Part shown: piece by piece, positions 23,841 through 23,929 of the stretch
Numbering within the stretch: the stretch's first letter is position 1
Layout of the letters: each line of letters begins with the position of its first letter
From: Cyanobacteria bacterium UBA11370
GTDB taxonomy: Bacteria; Cyanobacteriota; Cyanobacteriia; Cyanobacteriales; Coleofasciculaceae
Assembly (NCBI GenBank): GCA_003486645.1
Contig: DNGI01000222.1
Location: forward strand, 34,969-58,897
Reading direction: 5' to 3'
Length of the DNA: 23,929 bases
Program-made: the position numbers and the translations under genes
Notes under the pieces: generated by a model
The model's database searches: none
Seen by the model: only the letters and a program-made list of their open reading frames with translations
Told to the model about the DNA's origin: nothing

Positions 23841-23929
23841 ATAACCCTCCTGTATCGGTCGAGAAGTTACACCTCCTCATTCACAGGGAAAGGCGGAGAG
23901 TAGTAGCCTACCAAAATATCCTAGAAGCT

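Overview
The window is chromosomal DNA from a cyanobacterium, most likely a filamentous one with a repeat-rich genome. The evidence is a set of cyanobacterial genes (ndhF3-ndhD3-cupA for inducible CO2 uptake, an NblS/Hik33-type kinase next to purD, ycf46 and a DUF1257/Ycf35 gene), about 16 perfect HIP1 octamers (GCGATCGC), heptanucleotide repeat arrays and several fold-back elements.

Left part (1-3980): a trace of an IS5-like transposase end, a Uma2-family nuclease gene, a pair of heptamer arrays in opposite orientation, then a minus-strand cassette of a ribbon-helix-helix protein, the Ycf46 AAA ATPase and a DUF1257 protein with its own terminator. Middle-left (3980-10500): a secreted class C beta-lactamase-like serine hydrolase, an unrecognised GC-richer gene, then a scarred stretch. 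The scar holds the C-terminal remnant of an IscB-type OMEGA nuclease, a truncated RecF/SMC-like ATPase, its nearly complete paralogue, a secreted beta-rich protein, and the last 38 codons of a TnpB with a right-end-like hairpin. Centre (10503-13826): the nblS-like kinase gene directly abuts purD.

Middle-right (14164-17979): a phage late-control-D / contractile-injection hub protein followed, in another frame, by the C-terminal half of a putative cell-wall lytic protein. After it come a nested set of fold-back repeats, a second Uma2 gene and a Rpn/DUF4351 gene with a low-complexity QG/EG linker. Right part (18050-23016): the operon ndhF3-ndhD3-cupA on the minus strand with a strong intrinsic terminator. 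It encodes the inducible high-affinity CO2-converting NDH-1 complex of the thylakoid membrane. Neither cupS nor ccmR lies next to it. A YkvA/DUF1232 membrane protein ends the window.

The housekeeping genes (NblS stress and light signalling, CO2 uptake, purine synthesis, Ycf46) are interleaved with accessory debris. I see no complete new multi-gene system. The most notable observations are the two decayed OMEGA nucleases (IscB and TnpB) within 3 kb, the hub/lytic gene junction, the heptamer arrays in inverted pairs (one occupying the ribosome-binding region of ndhD3), and the nested fold-back element at 15665-16014.
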